64,000 nt of DNA, from assembly GCA_947579665.1 (NCBI GenBank), contig OX388343.1, forward strand, positions 85,912,254 to 85,976,253, read 5' to 3'. A program made the translations under genes and the position numbers. Shown here piece by piece: positions 37,753-49,668 of the stretch; position 1 is the stretch's first letter, and each line of letters opens with the position of its first letter. Under the pieces are notes generated by a model that searched no databases, was not told the DNA's origin, and saw nothing but the letters and a program-made list of their open reading frames with translations. The DNA is from Sympetrum striolatum (Eukaryota > Arthropoda > Insecta > Odonata > Libellulidae).

Positions 37753-40700
37753 CTAGTTAATAAAATAATGTATCTATTGTTATTTTTGGGTAGTTTAGGC
37801 TGACTCAGTTTATATAATAGAGTACCGGTAGTGAAATTCTAGGTTGTAATAAGCGGTGTTATAGTGTTATACAAATCACCTCCAATTCAAATATTAAGGT
37901 TTATGTATTAGTAGCCTTAACATGCTTTGCCCTAAAGTGATTAAGTGAGCCTCCTATTCGAGTAAACGTACATAAAAAAATATTTTTATTATAGACATGA
38001 ACTCTCTTCGAGTTATTCCACCGGTTAAAAATGTATGGCATCTAACCTAAGTGAAGCCAAGTCCTCCGAATTTGAAGTTTGAATTCATACATTCATTCAT
38101 TGAATTTCCAAGTTAAACAAAAATCATTATTAGTTCCAATTTCTTATTTTCTATTTTAATCATAGCCTCAAATTACATGATAATACGTTATAGTTCGTAA
38201 TTCATAATATTACATGCAATGATACAGATATTTCCACCATGTCCGTATTTCTCACATTCTACAACCTAACACCAAAATATAATCCTTCAATATCAAATCT
38301 GCGAAATTGGCGATACTCTAATCGGACTAAATTAAATTTTTAATGTCAAAAACGGCTTCTTGATATATTATTTACCGGACCTCAAGAAATTCGGTAATTT
38401 ATGGCTACAACTTCAGGTGAAGATGACCTTAAGATGTACGAAACCTTGAAGATTGTATAATTTTTGTGTGATTCAGTAAATATTTTATCGTGAAACCGTT
38501 TTGAATGATTGAATACACAAAGTTAAACCTGAGTGTGTATTGTTTATTACTTTACGTAACATGATGAATTGGAGGATATATGGAGCCCATCACACAAAAA
38601 AACATTCTATGAAATATATCGTTCGATTATAGCACCGAGCTTAGCTAAGTAACAGGCGATGAGATACCAGATAGCTATGACGAGAGGAAATCTAGAGCTG
38701 AGGCCCTTGTAACGAGATACGATTAAGAGCCATAAATCTTAAGGACGGCAAATAGAATAGCCGATTAAGAAAGAACTGGAAATAGAAAAGAAAATATAAG
38801 AAAAAGCAGAAAGAGAAGCCAAAGTGGGTGACAGTGTAATCCAGCTCTGGAAATTCAGCAGGAAAACCATCTCCTCTTTGGGTAGGAATAAGGAAAAGAG
38901 AAAGAATAATGGTGAGAGAGATTACAAAGGCAAGATATAAAAGAGTGGAGTAAGGTCGGAGAAAAATAATACCGAAATATTCAATCGATAAGAGGTGGAG
39001 CGGTTGAGAGAGGAAATGGAAGCCGCATATAAAAATACATTAGGATGAACGAGGAAAGGCTGAGAAATAAAGAAGTTGGGGAGAGATACTGACTCAGTTG
39101 CGGGGGATATAAGGATACGAGTCCATCGAATCATCTTAAAAAAGAGGAAAATATGGGAATGAAAAAAGAAAGAGGCCTGCGAAGCGGAAATGATAAGGGT
39201 GTGGGTGGGAGAAGGGTCAGAGGGTATGAAGAGGCAGGTAGACCCGAAATATTGGAACGGCGAAATGATAAAAACACCAGCGAGGAGGTTTTTTGCCGGG
39301 GGATCTTTTGAAATCCAAATAGTTCGGATAATTCAACGAAAAAACATTCCGTCGCTAAAGAAGGAATTCCTGTAGAGAGTCCATCTTTTCCATAATCACA
39401 CGAAGGCTCCATTTTCAGTGTTATTTACTCTAAATAAGTACTTTCTGAATGATGGAATGCAAAACTACTTGATATTAGGATTATTAAGACCGTAACATTT
39501 TGGTCAAGATGCATTTGTTTAATTCGTCTGTATATTCCTTTTGCTACCGTAACACGACTTTTCTTTTTTATCTCTCCCTTCAAGACAAAATTCTGTACAG
39601 CTATTTTAACTTAGATATACGCTTTTCAGGTAAAATTAAGACACTAATGCGTAGAAGAGATACGTGTAACGACCCCTATCTTGTTCTGGGAGCAAAACGG
39701 AACGTCCTTCCCTTCCCCATAGTCAGAAACTATGATCCTTTCCTTCTCTTCAATGCACCGTATCCAATATATTTATAAGTGTGTAATGGTAGAGAATGCA
39801 TGTGACTTAACATTCATTTTTCTTTACCAAATTTTTTTCCCAATTTTCATTTCATATAAAATACTTTACATTTTGTCTGAACTTTCCAGTTAATGTATAT
39901 AAGATAATACTTACAATCAGATGAGATATCATGTGCCAATATTTTTTGACCATACAAAAATGCGACGATAGTCACTTTTCCACTTTTTATCAACAGTAGT
40001 TTTAATCAACCATTTCTCAGAGTTTTTATGTATTTTGTTTCTTCATGTGAGGAAGTTTTCCTATTTCGTGATATTTTTCCAAACCTTATTTAGAGGAGTT
40101 TCTCTACAAAACCCATAGCAATATGTGTTCGATTTATGTTTTGTTATAAAGCTGATAAAGGTGGTACATAATTTTCTCCTCTGATTTTGGATACTAACTG
40201 GGACTGACTAAAACTGTATTCAAATATCTCCAATGAATTTATGATTCTTTCCAATAACACATACTTAACAAAAACATTTATTTTAGCTTCCGGATAACCA
40301 AATGTGCAGCATGTCTTTTTTAACGAAAGCGGTACTGGGCTCCATTCCCGGAGTGAGCTCATGTATGTAAAATTACCTCAGTTATCGAAGCATCTTTAAA
40401 AATACTATACCAAAAAACTATTATTTACAGAAAACATTTGAATGAATATGAATTGGAAGACGTAATAATATTATTGAAATAACTTGATTAGTGTTAAAAA
40501 TTTGAAGTACGCAAATTGAACCTCAGTTAAAGGTATTTGGTGAATACTGGGAGGTTACGTGACACCCATTTCATTTCGGAACTTCATCCTGTAGGCTTGC
40601 ATATGGTCTCAAACTCGTTGCGTCAAATTTCATTAAAAGTTTTCAACTGCACTTGAAACAAAACAGTGAGAAAATGGGATTAGCGATCCCCGAATATTCA

Positions 40701-42642
40701 ATCTGAGCGAGTGAGTCTCGAGTACTAATGATATCTTCTAGGGCGTTATTCGGTCTTGAACACCTTTCACCGATCTCAATTCACACACCCAATAAACGGA
40801 GAACGAGAGTTGGAATTCGGCAGAATCTTACCGAATAACGCATAGTTTCCAACGAAAACACAATTGAAAACTTGCGAAAACACAATTGCTTAAGAACCCA
40901 AGTCATTAGAAGTCTAACTTTAGAACGGATAAGAGAATTTTGGCCAGTTCGAACATTAAATTTGTCATTTCGCGATACTATTACCAACTCTTATTAAAAA
41001 TAAAAATTATTACTATCAATAATAATAAGAAATTTTGAACTTTTTCTCTAACATACTGATTTATGAATAAAAAATATTGTAGAGAACATTTACTCCCCTT
41101 ACTACTACCCAAATTTATTGATTATTAGCTCTGTACTAAAATTGAATTGTATTATATTTCAAATTGATAGCTTTGACAATTTGCCCTGTGTATTTTCAAA
41201 TTAATATAGTAAAAATTGCAGATGGACAGGGATGAGTATGTTACTAATATTAAAAAATAGAGGCAAAACTCCATTAATAAAAAATGTCCCTGAATTGAAT
41301 CGATGAATAACAATGTCAGATATCATAAATTAGAAAGACATTGTTGACGAATGATTTTTTAAGGAAAAAATAATCAAAAATGAAAAAAAGTATATGAAAA
41401 ATGTCGTTCCCCTTTGTTAATAAAAATGCTAAAATAAGGCTATTGAATTGAAAAGAAGAGGTAGATGAAAAATGTATTTTAAAAAATGTTTAATGAATAA
41501 GAGCCCAAAAATCTGATTATTCATCAATTCTCAACGATGCTATTTCATCAGCAGCATGATATATTTTTGCATTTATACGAAAAGGAGTAAAGATTTTAAT
41601 TGAGCAATCCTAATGAATTACCTTTGCGTGGATTGATAAATATAGTTTTTGCAAAAGTGGGTTTTTGTAAAATAATACGCTGTGAAAATAAAAATTATAC
41701 AAATACAATATTTATCGATAAAAGTAAGAAGCAGGTTTTGATGAACTTCTGCAAGCTGATAATGAAAATAGTAAATCTTTGTGCAGCCGAACTTGAAGAA
41801 GTACAAAAAAGGAGCTGTTTTTGTACTTCTCTGCTCTTATATGGAAGCAGCAGAAGAAATACAAGTTTTCGAAAACGGAAGAAGCTTATTGACGAAAGAA
41901 TCCTTACGAAGAGATCAGAAGCAATAATTCTGAGGGAGGACATAACAGCAAAACTATAATAGGACATAAAGGAAAAGAGAAGAAGGAAAAGGGAAGTCAG
42001 GATGGAAGGGCGGGATGACAAATGGAAGAGTTGAGAGGAAAAAAATGAGAGACGGGGGGAAGAGAAAGTGAAGCAGTGGGAAATGGCCACGATGGAATCC
42101 TGTCGTAGCGGAAGGATAAGAGGAATTTGCAGCAGATATTTCTCTTTTATGGGAAAAGGAAGAAACTGCGTTGTGGAAGTATGTGATGTCGGAACATGAA
42201 CGCTTATTACAAAACGGGAAGAAATTATTACGTCGGACGTAAACGTTGCGCGCGATCTGAATGGGTGTAGTTTTGTTTTTACGATTATTTCCCTGCGTGG
42301 TCCAAATACTAAAAACCCTTTAATTTCGTTTCATGATCAACATTGCTGAGCCGCGGAAAATTTGCGATTTGTTCCTGCAAACGGTTTACGAGAGCTCTAT
42401 ATGTTCAAACCATTGCTTTGGGGTGTGGTTAAATCGAGTTCAAGGATGAAATTTTCTCTAGGAATGCTATTAATCTAAGAGAAGTTTTGGCAGCGTTTGA
42501 AACGTTACTGTTAAAAAAATATTATTTCAAGAGGAAAAAGTGAACTTTAACGACGATGAAAAGTTAAAATGCTCGGCCTTAAAAAATTCTCATCCTTGAA
42601 TATATTGTATTGCATCATGCGTACACGAAAACAAAAATCTTA
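37753..42642. other. No recognised gene; long purine-rich tract
   Basis: The plus strand at 38680-39280 is strongly purine-biased, as is 41930-42130. Open frames at 39131-39412 (-), 39500-39778 (+), 41600-41959 (+) and 41695-42090 (-) show no family motifs; several are low-complexity translations of the purine tracts. Confidence 0.45.
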
Positions 42643-42718
42643 CAGGGTGAGGAGTAGAGCTCGTATCTTCCACTAGATTTGCGACTGCCTTAGCCCACTG
42701 TGCTATGTTGCCGGAACT
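42643..42718 (-). repeat. tRNA-like SINE head
   Basis: The minus strand reads CCGGCAACATAGCACAGTGG, then GCTAAGGCAGTCGC. TAGCACAGTGG fits a pol III A box (TRGCNNAGTNGG) in a tRNA D-arm layout. About 40 nt downstream GAGCTCTACTCC is a degenerate B box. Pairing of the arms is poor, so a diverged tRNA-derived SINE is more likely than a tRNA gene. Confidence 0.45.
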
Positions 42719-43562
42719 TTAAGAAATGCCATGTTAACCTTGTACGCAAGGTAGTCTTTTTATTCCTTGAGAATTTCCATAGGAGCATGACTTTGCATGT
42801 CGATTCCCCTAACGTTATTTTATTTTAATGTATTATGCAACGTAACTGAAATTGGATTCTGTTACTTTGATAAGCAACCTTCGTTCTACCGGTTTGCTCA
42901 TTATCTTTCTTTAAAACGTAATTTTTGTAGTCATCAATCCCTGTTCATTAGAAACAAAAATGGAAACCTGGACCTTGTGTCTTCAAAGAAGATTACTAAT
43001 CTGCTGCGAATGAGGTTGCCTGAGGCACGTACGGAAACATTCTTTGACGGCTACACTGGTATTTTCCTCTTAACTTAATCAACTGATGATCCTCTCAGTA
43101 ATGAGTTTTGGGTTTTCGGGGAAGATGGAGTTAGGACGTGTAATATTGAACACAGTTCCCCCTATTGAGCACGAAGTTACGAGAAATTGACCGGCAGACA
43201 CTTCACCGCCAGACCATTTATGGTCGGCGAGGGATAAGCTGATATATTTCATCAAGCTTGAAGTCTATCAAAATATTTTTACCGCGAAAATGTAAGGCCT
43301 TTAAATCGTAAAGTTTCCAATAAAAATTATTTTATTATGTATTCAAGCAGATAATTCCCGATAGAAACGAAGGAAAACACTGTTTTTTTGTTAGAAAGTT
43401 AGTAGTAGAGGTAAGGAATCATGAAAATGGAATATTGGAATATATGTATTATGGTAGGAGGTCTCAAACTATTTCTTGTACTATTGATTCCATTACTATT
43501 ATAATATTTTAAACACGAAAAATGGGTAAAGATATATCATATAGCAGCAGTATATAGTATAG
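42719..43562. other. No recognised gene
   Basis: The 93-codon frame at 42797-43078 (+) has no known motif. Nothing else was seen. Confidence 0.4.
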
Positions 43563-43792
43563 CAGTAATAATAATAATAATAATAAGAGATATAATAATT
43601 TGGGCGAGATTGAGACTAGAGTGTCTCTTCTTACATCTAACCCATCGTTAGATGTGGGACAGAAAGAAAGAGATAGTTAGCAAAAGTACACGAAGAAAAG
43701 TAATTTGTGGATTTAAAAAAACCTAAGCTGAGGGCTCAGGAAAAACATCCCACTGCAGGAAAACACTCACAAGAAGGGGAGTGTAAAAAGCA
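43563..43792 (-). repeat. SINE-like repeat family, copy 2
   Basis: (AAT)n, then GGGCGAGATTGAGACTAGAG and TGTCTCTTCTTACATCTAACCC match the family core. About 110 bp further, CCACTGCAGGAAAAC and GAAACCTAC match the equivalent block of the copy at 48.44-48.58 kb, so the family unit is at least about 200 bp. A local ACATCTAA/TTAGATGT hairpin follows the core. Confidence 0.6.
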
Positions 43793-46110
43793 TGCGAAAC
43801 CTACAGATAGAAAACGATATTTTTGATGAAGGAGAAAGAAAATAATTATGATTGACAGGCAGTGAAGACAAATAATTGTAAAAATCGCACTTAAAACTGA
43901 AGCTAAAAAATTTTATTAGATGCTTAAAAACACCCTAAAGTAGTTTTGATCAGTGCTTCATATCGTCTTGCCACCGATTCCGGAATCAGTGGATAGGGAC
44001 TGGTTATCGACCTTCTAAATCAGTAGGTACTACTTAACTGCTTCGTTCCAGTTTATTTCCCTACTGAAAAATTGTATCTATTTCATTAAAAAGGTATCTA
44101 TGTTTTCGTTTTCTGGCAATTTAGAACTAAGTATGTTGTAAATTGAAGGGATTGGCATCTCTTTGACTCCCATTAATTTTCTAGCATTTACATATTCATG
44201 TTAGAAGACCTGCATAATTTAGAATTAGTAGTAATTTAGAGTAAGAGAAGCACTCGGATGTGAAAAACAGAAACAATTTAGATCGAATTTTCATTACGAA
44301 GGTAAATTTCCAAAATATTTTTGTACCTTTTGTTGAAACGAATTTACTTTATATATAAATTCAATAAGCAACAACGAAGGAACGATGACGGAATCAGCTT
44401 TAGTTATTTCGCTGTAATCAAGATGTAAATTAGATTGATCAATCAAGGGTATAGCGTTGAAAGATAATTGAAACTAGTTACAGATGAGAAGTACGCCTTT
44501 TACTGATGAATATGAAATCCCATTCCCCAAAAGACCTTTATTCTCCTCATGACTTCTCTCAGGCGAAGCCGTTCAGTAAATAGTCTTTAAATTCCAGCTC
44601 TCGTTATACTTTTCCTACGAAGAAACTACATTCCATTAGATAGCTTTATTCGAATTTGAGCATTGTTGCGTTTCTCTTTCACTAATTGTGGCTTCAAGTT
44701 GAAGAACTTATTCTCAATGAGTTCGATGAGTGATTAAACTTGGTATTATTCTACTTTCTCAATATCATCTCCTTTCAATTAGAGTCCGACTTGGATGGAA
44801 AACACGGTATCATTATTTGTCTGCGATATCCATAAATGAATTGCTAATTCCTACAGGGAAGAATCTTTTGGCACGTTTGACGAATCGGTTTTTCTCCTCC
44901 CACTTTTCTGAAACAAAATAAAAGGGAGAGATAAATTGTAAAAAGATTCTCAAGGGTTAAGTTAATCTTCGGCAGTTTATCTTCCATGCTGATTAAATTC
45001 CTTCTCCTACAAGAAATCTTCGTTTTTCCTGAATTAATTTACATTATTAAGGCACTAGCTAGATAAAGAAAGGAAAAATATACACGAAAATACGAAGCTT
45101 ATATGGTATATAACTAAAATTCAATGCTTAATGATAATGCTATTTACAAAAATTATGAACCTAAAATATAGATAATTTGTTTTTCAAGAATAATGAACAT
45201 TTATCGTTGTAAGTCGTATCAATCGTCAATAGTTTACACACTGAAAGAATAAAAATTAACACTTATATTTTTACGATGGAATGCATTTTTACTTTCTTCA
45301 TAAATAATCTATTTTGTACACACATGCATTCTGTACATTACATTTGACGTGAATTTTGCCGTTATAAATCTCTAAATAAAGTGATAGAATGAGGGAACGC
45401 TTAAACATCTGCATCGGTAAATGTCATTTCCACTGTAACTAAAGTAAATATGAGCCAATACATAGGTATATAAGTAAGAAATAACGTTAGAAATATGATG
45501 GACCTCATATTCATTGTAATTGAGAATACGCTTAAAATAAGATCAAAAGATAAATATGAGGAAGTTCACCCGAACGATTGGGATAACTTCCGCTACATCC
45601 TGCAGTCGCTACTAAATGAATACCTGCAAAATTTAGAACAACCCAGTAAAACTTGAAAAAATTGGCTCCAGAAATACTAATAATGTATGGTCTAAATGTT
45701 GTCTTCATAGCATACACAATATCGTTCAATTTCTTTGACCAACAAGCAAATTTCCACCTTCATTGCCTCTTGCCCATAGGATTCCTATTCCCTTTCAGGA
45801 GGAGTTAACGTATCAAAATTCTTCTTGCCTCGATGACGACGGTCGTTGCTTTTTAGCTGGGAGACGTGATGCCTTTAAAAAACACAAAACATTATTACTT
45901 TTCCATAGACAGCGCGGTTTCTCTCCTTAAGAATCCCACGGATATAGCGCCGTTTTCCGGATCCCTAAGGCGAATGAAGACCAGAAGTCTTTCCCGAACA
46001 TCAGCGCTCGTAACTGCGAATCTTCAACGCATAAAAAAGAATAGCGTCCCATTCCTCGGACATTTCCGTTTTCTCCTTCCTTTGAGAATTTCTACCTTTC
46101 TACGACGAAT
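43793..46110. other. No recognised gene
   Basis: AT-rich DNA. The patch 45740-46090 is GC-richer and carries a 91-codon frame at 45866-46141 (+) that ends in the short-repeat tail of the adjacent LINE and has no motif of its own. Confidence 0.4.
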
Positions 46111-46116
46111 CCTATA

Positions 46117-46140
46117 TATGTCTATGTCTATGTCTATGTA
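46117..46140 (-). repeat. (ACATAG)n 3' tail of the LINE
   Basis: Nearly four tandem 6-bp units on the minus strand form the 3' end of the LINE. Short tandem tails instead of poly(A) are normal for CR1/L2-type elements. Confidence 0.8.
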
Positions 46141-46144
46141 AGAA

Positions 46145-46176
46145 CCCTGCAAGCCGCCTTTCGGCGTGTGGCAGGG
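46145..46176 (-). other. 3'-UTR hairpin of the LINE
   Basis: Outer CCCTGC/GCAGGG and inner GCCG/CGGC pairs form a stem-loop directly upstream of the tandem tail. This is the expected position for a 3' recognition structure of the element's reverse transcriptase. Confidence 0.6.
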
Positions 46177-46713
46177 GGTGCAAGCACCTTGACTCTATTT
46201 TCCTAAACGGTTGCTTTCGCGTATACTTCGCGGAAAAAATGAATTTTTGAAACGATTCGTTCTAGCATCTATTTCCCTAATCTTTCTGGCAGTATCAGAG
46301 CGGCCCATATAACAGGGGGGTCGCATTATATCGGTTACATCATCTGAAAACGTAATTTCTCTGAACTTATTTAATAAATTTATCCTTTGAATTTTGCTTC
46401 TATCTTCTAATGATTCCCATCCCGCGTCCTGTAACATCTTAGGGACACTCGCTGTTTTATCGTAGTAATTCTTTACAAATCGTATCGCCTTTCGTTGTAC
46501 TTTTTCTAAATCCCGAATATGACATTTTTCGGCGGGGTCCCATACACTACATGCATACTCGAGGTGAGGCCTAACTAACGCTAAGTAACATCGCTCACGA
46601 ACTTTTTCTTCGCTCCTACCGACTATTCTTTTGACGAAGCCGAGTTTCTGAAGTGCTTTTCCACATATATTTCGGATGTGGGTACTCCATGATATAGGTA
46701 TTAAACATTCCAC

Positions 46714-48247
46714 TGTATCGTCATTGCAAGAAATATTTCAAGGTTTCATTTTTTCTGATATTTATGTCCTCTTTTTGAATCACAACGGCGATTCATTTGT
46801 CTCAAATTTCTCCATCTTCGATATTATACATAAGACATTTATTTTTCTTAGTCGTTTAACGAAATTAAATAGGAATTTTTATTTGGTATTTATTAGGAGG
46901 AACCATTTTTTAATGTAATGAAACACTGCGTAAAGTTGAAAATGAAATCTCCTAATGCAAATTAATCCCCAAACATTTAATGTGGTTTTGGTTAAGATCA
47001 TCTGTAAAAACTATACAGCTTAACTATAATCTCTAATGGAGTATTTTCCAAGTATTTATTTTTTAAATTAAAACTGAATAAATACGTAGTTGTGTTACGA
47101 AGATATAAAATTTTGAAAGACTAGCATTTTATTCTGATGATTCATTTTGATTCGGACATTTTACTTTTATTTAACGGGGTACTCTAGGATCTCTCAAAGA
47201 TTAATCAGTATACATGTGTGGTATCTTTGGTATACTGCATTCTAAAGTTGCTTTATGCAAACGGTTACATAAATATGCAATCAAAATGTGTTTTTTGTTT
47301 TAAAATTCTTTTAGAACAGATTTGATTACAAAAACTTGAAGGTTTCCTTTTGATTTGCATAAAATGCATTCTTATGACTTTTAGTCTCCCACCGATAATG
47401 TAAGCAAATTGTTTGAAACAAGCGGAAAACCCATAATTCTATAAATTTATCAAATGCACAATAGTTAAAGAAGGGTTTATTATTCTATAGTTTTTTTAAA
47501 TCACCAAATGCTTCGACTTACTGAGTCGTCATCTACCTCTAATCGTTGATTTTGTGGGACGATGCTAATCTTCATGGGTATTAACTCTCCACCATCAGCC
47601 AGTTTTAACTAATATCCAGTAATCGAGTAAAAAAATGGCTTCAAACATTTGCAAGGACTGTAGTTTTGCGTATCTAATGAACTCTTAGAGAATATAAAAT
47701 TGCATTGAACTTGACCCCGAATTTGATTCCGGAGGAAATGACAAAATTTCTCATCATTTGTCTTTTAAACCGATGGAAAGACTGGGGAAAAATTGTCGTG
47801 AGAAGGAAGTATGTTAGCGTCCTTCGCCCCAGGAAATTGATATAAGCCGTGATACGCGGGGGTATCCTTTGTCGTACTTCCAGAGGGAGCCTTGAGGGCC
47901 ACTCAAAGTACACGGAGAAGATGACAGATTTCTGAAAAGAAATGGGAAGAAAGGAGAGCATAAGGCGGAGACAAAGTTGAGAGAGCCCTTCAAATCGAGT
48001 TAGCGCCACTGCTTTAGTGCTCTTGAAGATCCTCCTTTCGGTTACCCCCCACTGGCATCCAACATAATCGTCCATCATTCTCCACATTCAGCGACCCTTA
48101 TTCCCCTCCTGCCCGTCTTAGCTGTCCATCTTCAAACCTGAGAATGCTATCTATTTTGTCGATTTTCTTCCTTTATTTCGTTTCTGACTTTCTGTAGGAA
48201 TATTCTCCTTTCAAATATACTCACAAATTCATCAGATTCCTATCATT
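46714..48247. other. No recognised gene; weak exon candidate at 47.5 kb
   Basis: At 47608-47522 (-) an 87-nt stop-free segment lies between an AG acceptor and TCA|GTAAGT. It is described under findings and is too weak to call. The frame at 47674-48087 (-), in a GC-richer patch, has no motif. Confidence 0.35.
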
Positions 48248-48316
48248 GAATAATAACAATAATTTATCTTCATTCGGGAGAGATTGAGGCTAAAAGTCAT
48301 CCATCTCACCCATAGT
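48248..48316 (-). repeat. SINE-like repeat family, copy 3
   Basis: AATAATAACAAT, then CATTCGGGAGAGATTGAGGC and CATCTCACCC. This is the family core with its AAT tract, more diverged than copy 1. Confidence 0.5.
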
Positions 48317-48435
48317 CATTTCTAATGCAAATTAATCAATTAAAGTAGATTGTAGATAAATATAGTATGAGAATTTTATATAAAAGAAAATCTAATAGAT
48401 CCTTTTTAAAAGTAATTAAAGGTATATATGCTAAA

Positions 48436-48590
48436 TGAGGTCTTCATTCAGTCGTGATTGAGACTGAAAAGTCCCTCTTCCAAACTTTGATCAATTATAT
48501 TAAAATATGAGAAAATATAGTCCACTGCAGGGAAACGGCCGCAGAGAGGGTGTGAAAAATCTGTGGAGACCTATTGATATTATAAGCTAA
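48436..48590 (-). repeat. SINE-like repeat family, copy 4
   Basis: GTCGTGATTGAGACTGAAAA matches the core, and CCACTGCAGGGAAAC plus GGGTGTGAAAAA match the second block of copy 2. It lies about 70 bp before the second HINE-like element and about 120 bp after copy 3. Confidence 0.5.
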
Positions 48591-48657
48591 AATATGTAAA
48601 AGAAAGCTGTGTATTACATGGAAATAAGGAAAGCAGTATTATAAAAAATAAAATAAA

Positions 48658-49505
48658 AAATCTGATGTGGCCAGCACATGACTTTCTCCATGTATAAGAT
48701 GTAAATATTTATCCACGGCAGTATTTTCGAACTCTATATTCAATCTAAACTTGGAAGATAAGAGATTAATTTATATCATATTATCTTTTACGTCAAAAAC
48801 ATTATAAATAATGTTATCGGGACATGTTCGATAAAATGGCCTTTCGCTCCATCGCCCAGAGCGCCCACAACGTATATAATCAGCAACTTCCGGTTTATCA
48901 GTATTTCAGGAATAACTCCTAAACAATCAGTGATACTAAAATATGTTTCATACAAAAGTTATAGTGAATTATATTTTCTAAAACATTTATAAATAATAGT
49001 ATATACCTAAATATCATATTTATGGAGATATTTTGAAAACCGGAAATGAGCTTTGAAGAATGAAGCTCAACTTCCTGTTAACCGATTTACTCCAAAAACT
49101 AATCAACTCTAAAGACTGCAATAGAAGTACTACATATGAAATTTGGTGTTGATCCGCCAAATAGTTTTCATGTTAGAGCGCCCACAAAGTACATAATCAT
49201 CTTCTTCCGGTTTATCAGTGTTTCACGAATAACTCCTAATCAACCGGTGATACAAAAATATGTTAAATACAAAAGTTATAGTAAATTACATTATCTAAAA
49301 CTTTTATAAGTAATACAATATACGTATATATCATATTTATGGAGATATTTTGAAAACCGGAAATGAGCTTTAATGAATAAAGCTCGACTTCCGGTTGACC
49401 GATTTACTCCAAAAACTAATCAACTCTGACAGCACACACCACAGTACTATATATGAAGTTTGGTGTTGATACGACCAACAGTTTTCACGTTAGAACGTCC
49501 ACTAT

Positions 49506-49538
<33 letters not shown>

Positions 49539-49668
49539 ACAGACATCATTCCGAAAATGGTCAAAACGTGTTCTAGGGACCCCAAAACATGTATTTCCGT
49601 TGAAATCTCGAAGTCGAATTTTTTCATGAAAACAATACTTTCTCTATACTTCGTACATGGAGAAAGTA
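48658..49668 (+). mobile_element. HINE/Helentron-like repeat, copy 2 (1.0 kb)
   Basis: It has the same left edge as copy 1 (TCTGATGTGGCCAGCACATG after an A-run), the same order of blocks, and the same conserved 3' block after a CA tract. Only one A-B pair of monomers is present (marker starts 48887 and 49204, spacing 317 bp), against two pairs in copy 1, which explains the 0.5-kb size difference. The 14-bp subterminal repeat here is ACTTTCTCCATGTA at 48681-48694, matched inverted at the right end (49654-49667). No protein is encoded. Confidence 0.6.

Larger units (their letters stand above)
46111..46713 (-). mobile_element. CR1/L2-type LINE, 5'-truncated, intact 3' end
   Basis: On the minus strand a 172-codon open frame (46713-46195) encodes the end of a non-LTR reverse-transcriptase ORF. 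It reads WSTHIRNICGKALQKLGFVK near its start, then YLALVRPHLEYACSVWDP, then DLEKVQRKAIRFVKNYYD, and closes with FFPRSIRESN. This set is typical of the post-RT region of CR1/L2/Jockey-group LINEs. The short 3' UTR contains a hairpin at 46145-46176 and the insertion ends in tandem (ACATAG)n, with no poly(A). Sequence above 46713 is frameshifted or unrelated and the catalytic core is missing, so this is a typical 5'-truncated dead copy. The open frame suggests it is younger than the Jockey copy at 8.4 kb. Confidence 0.85.
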
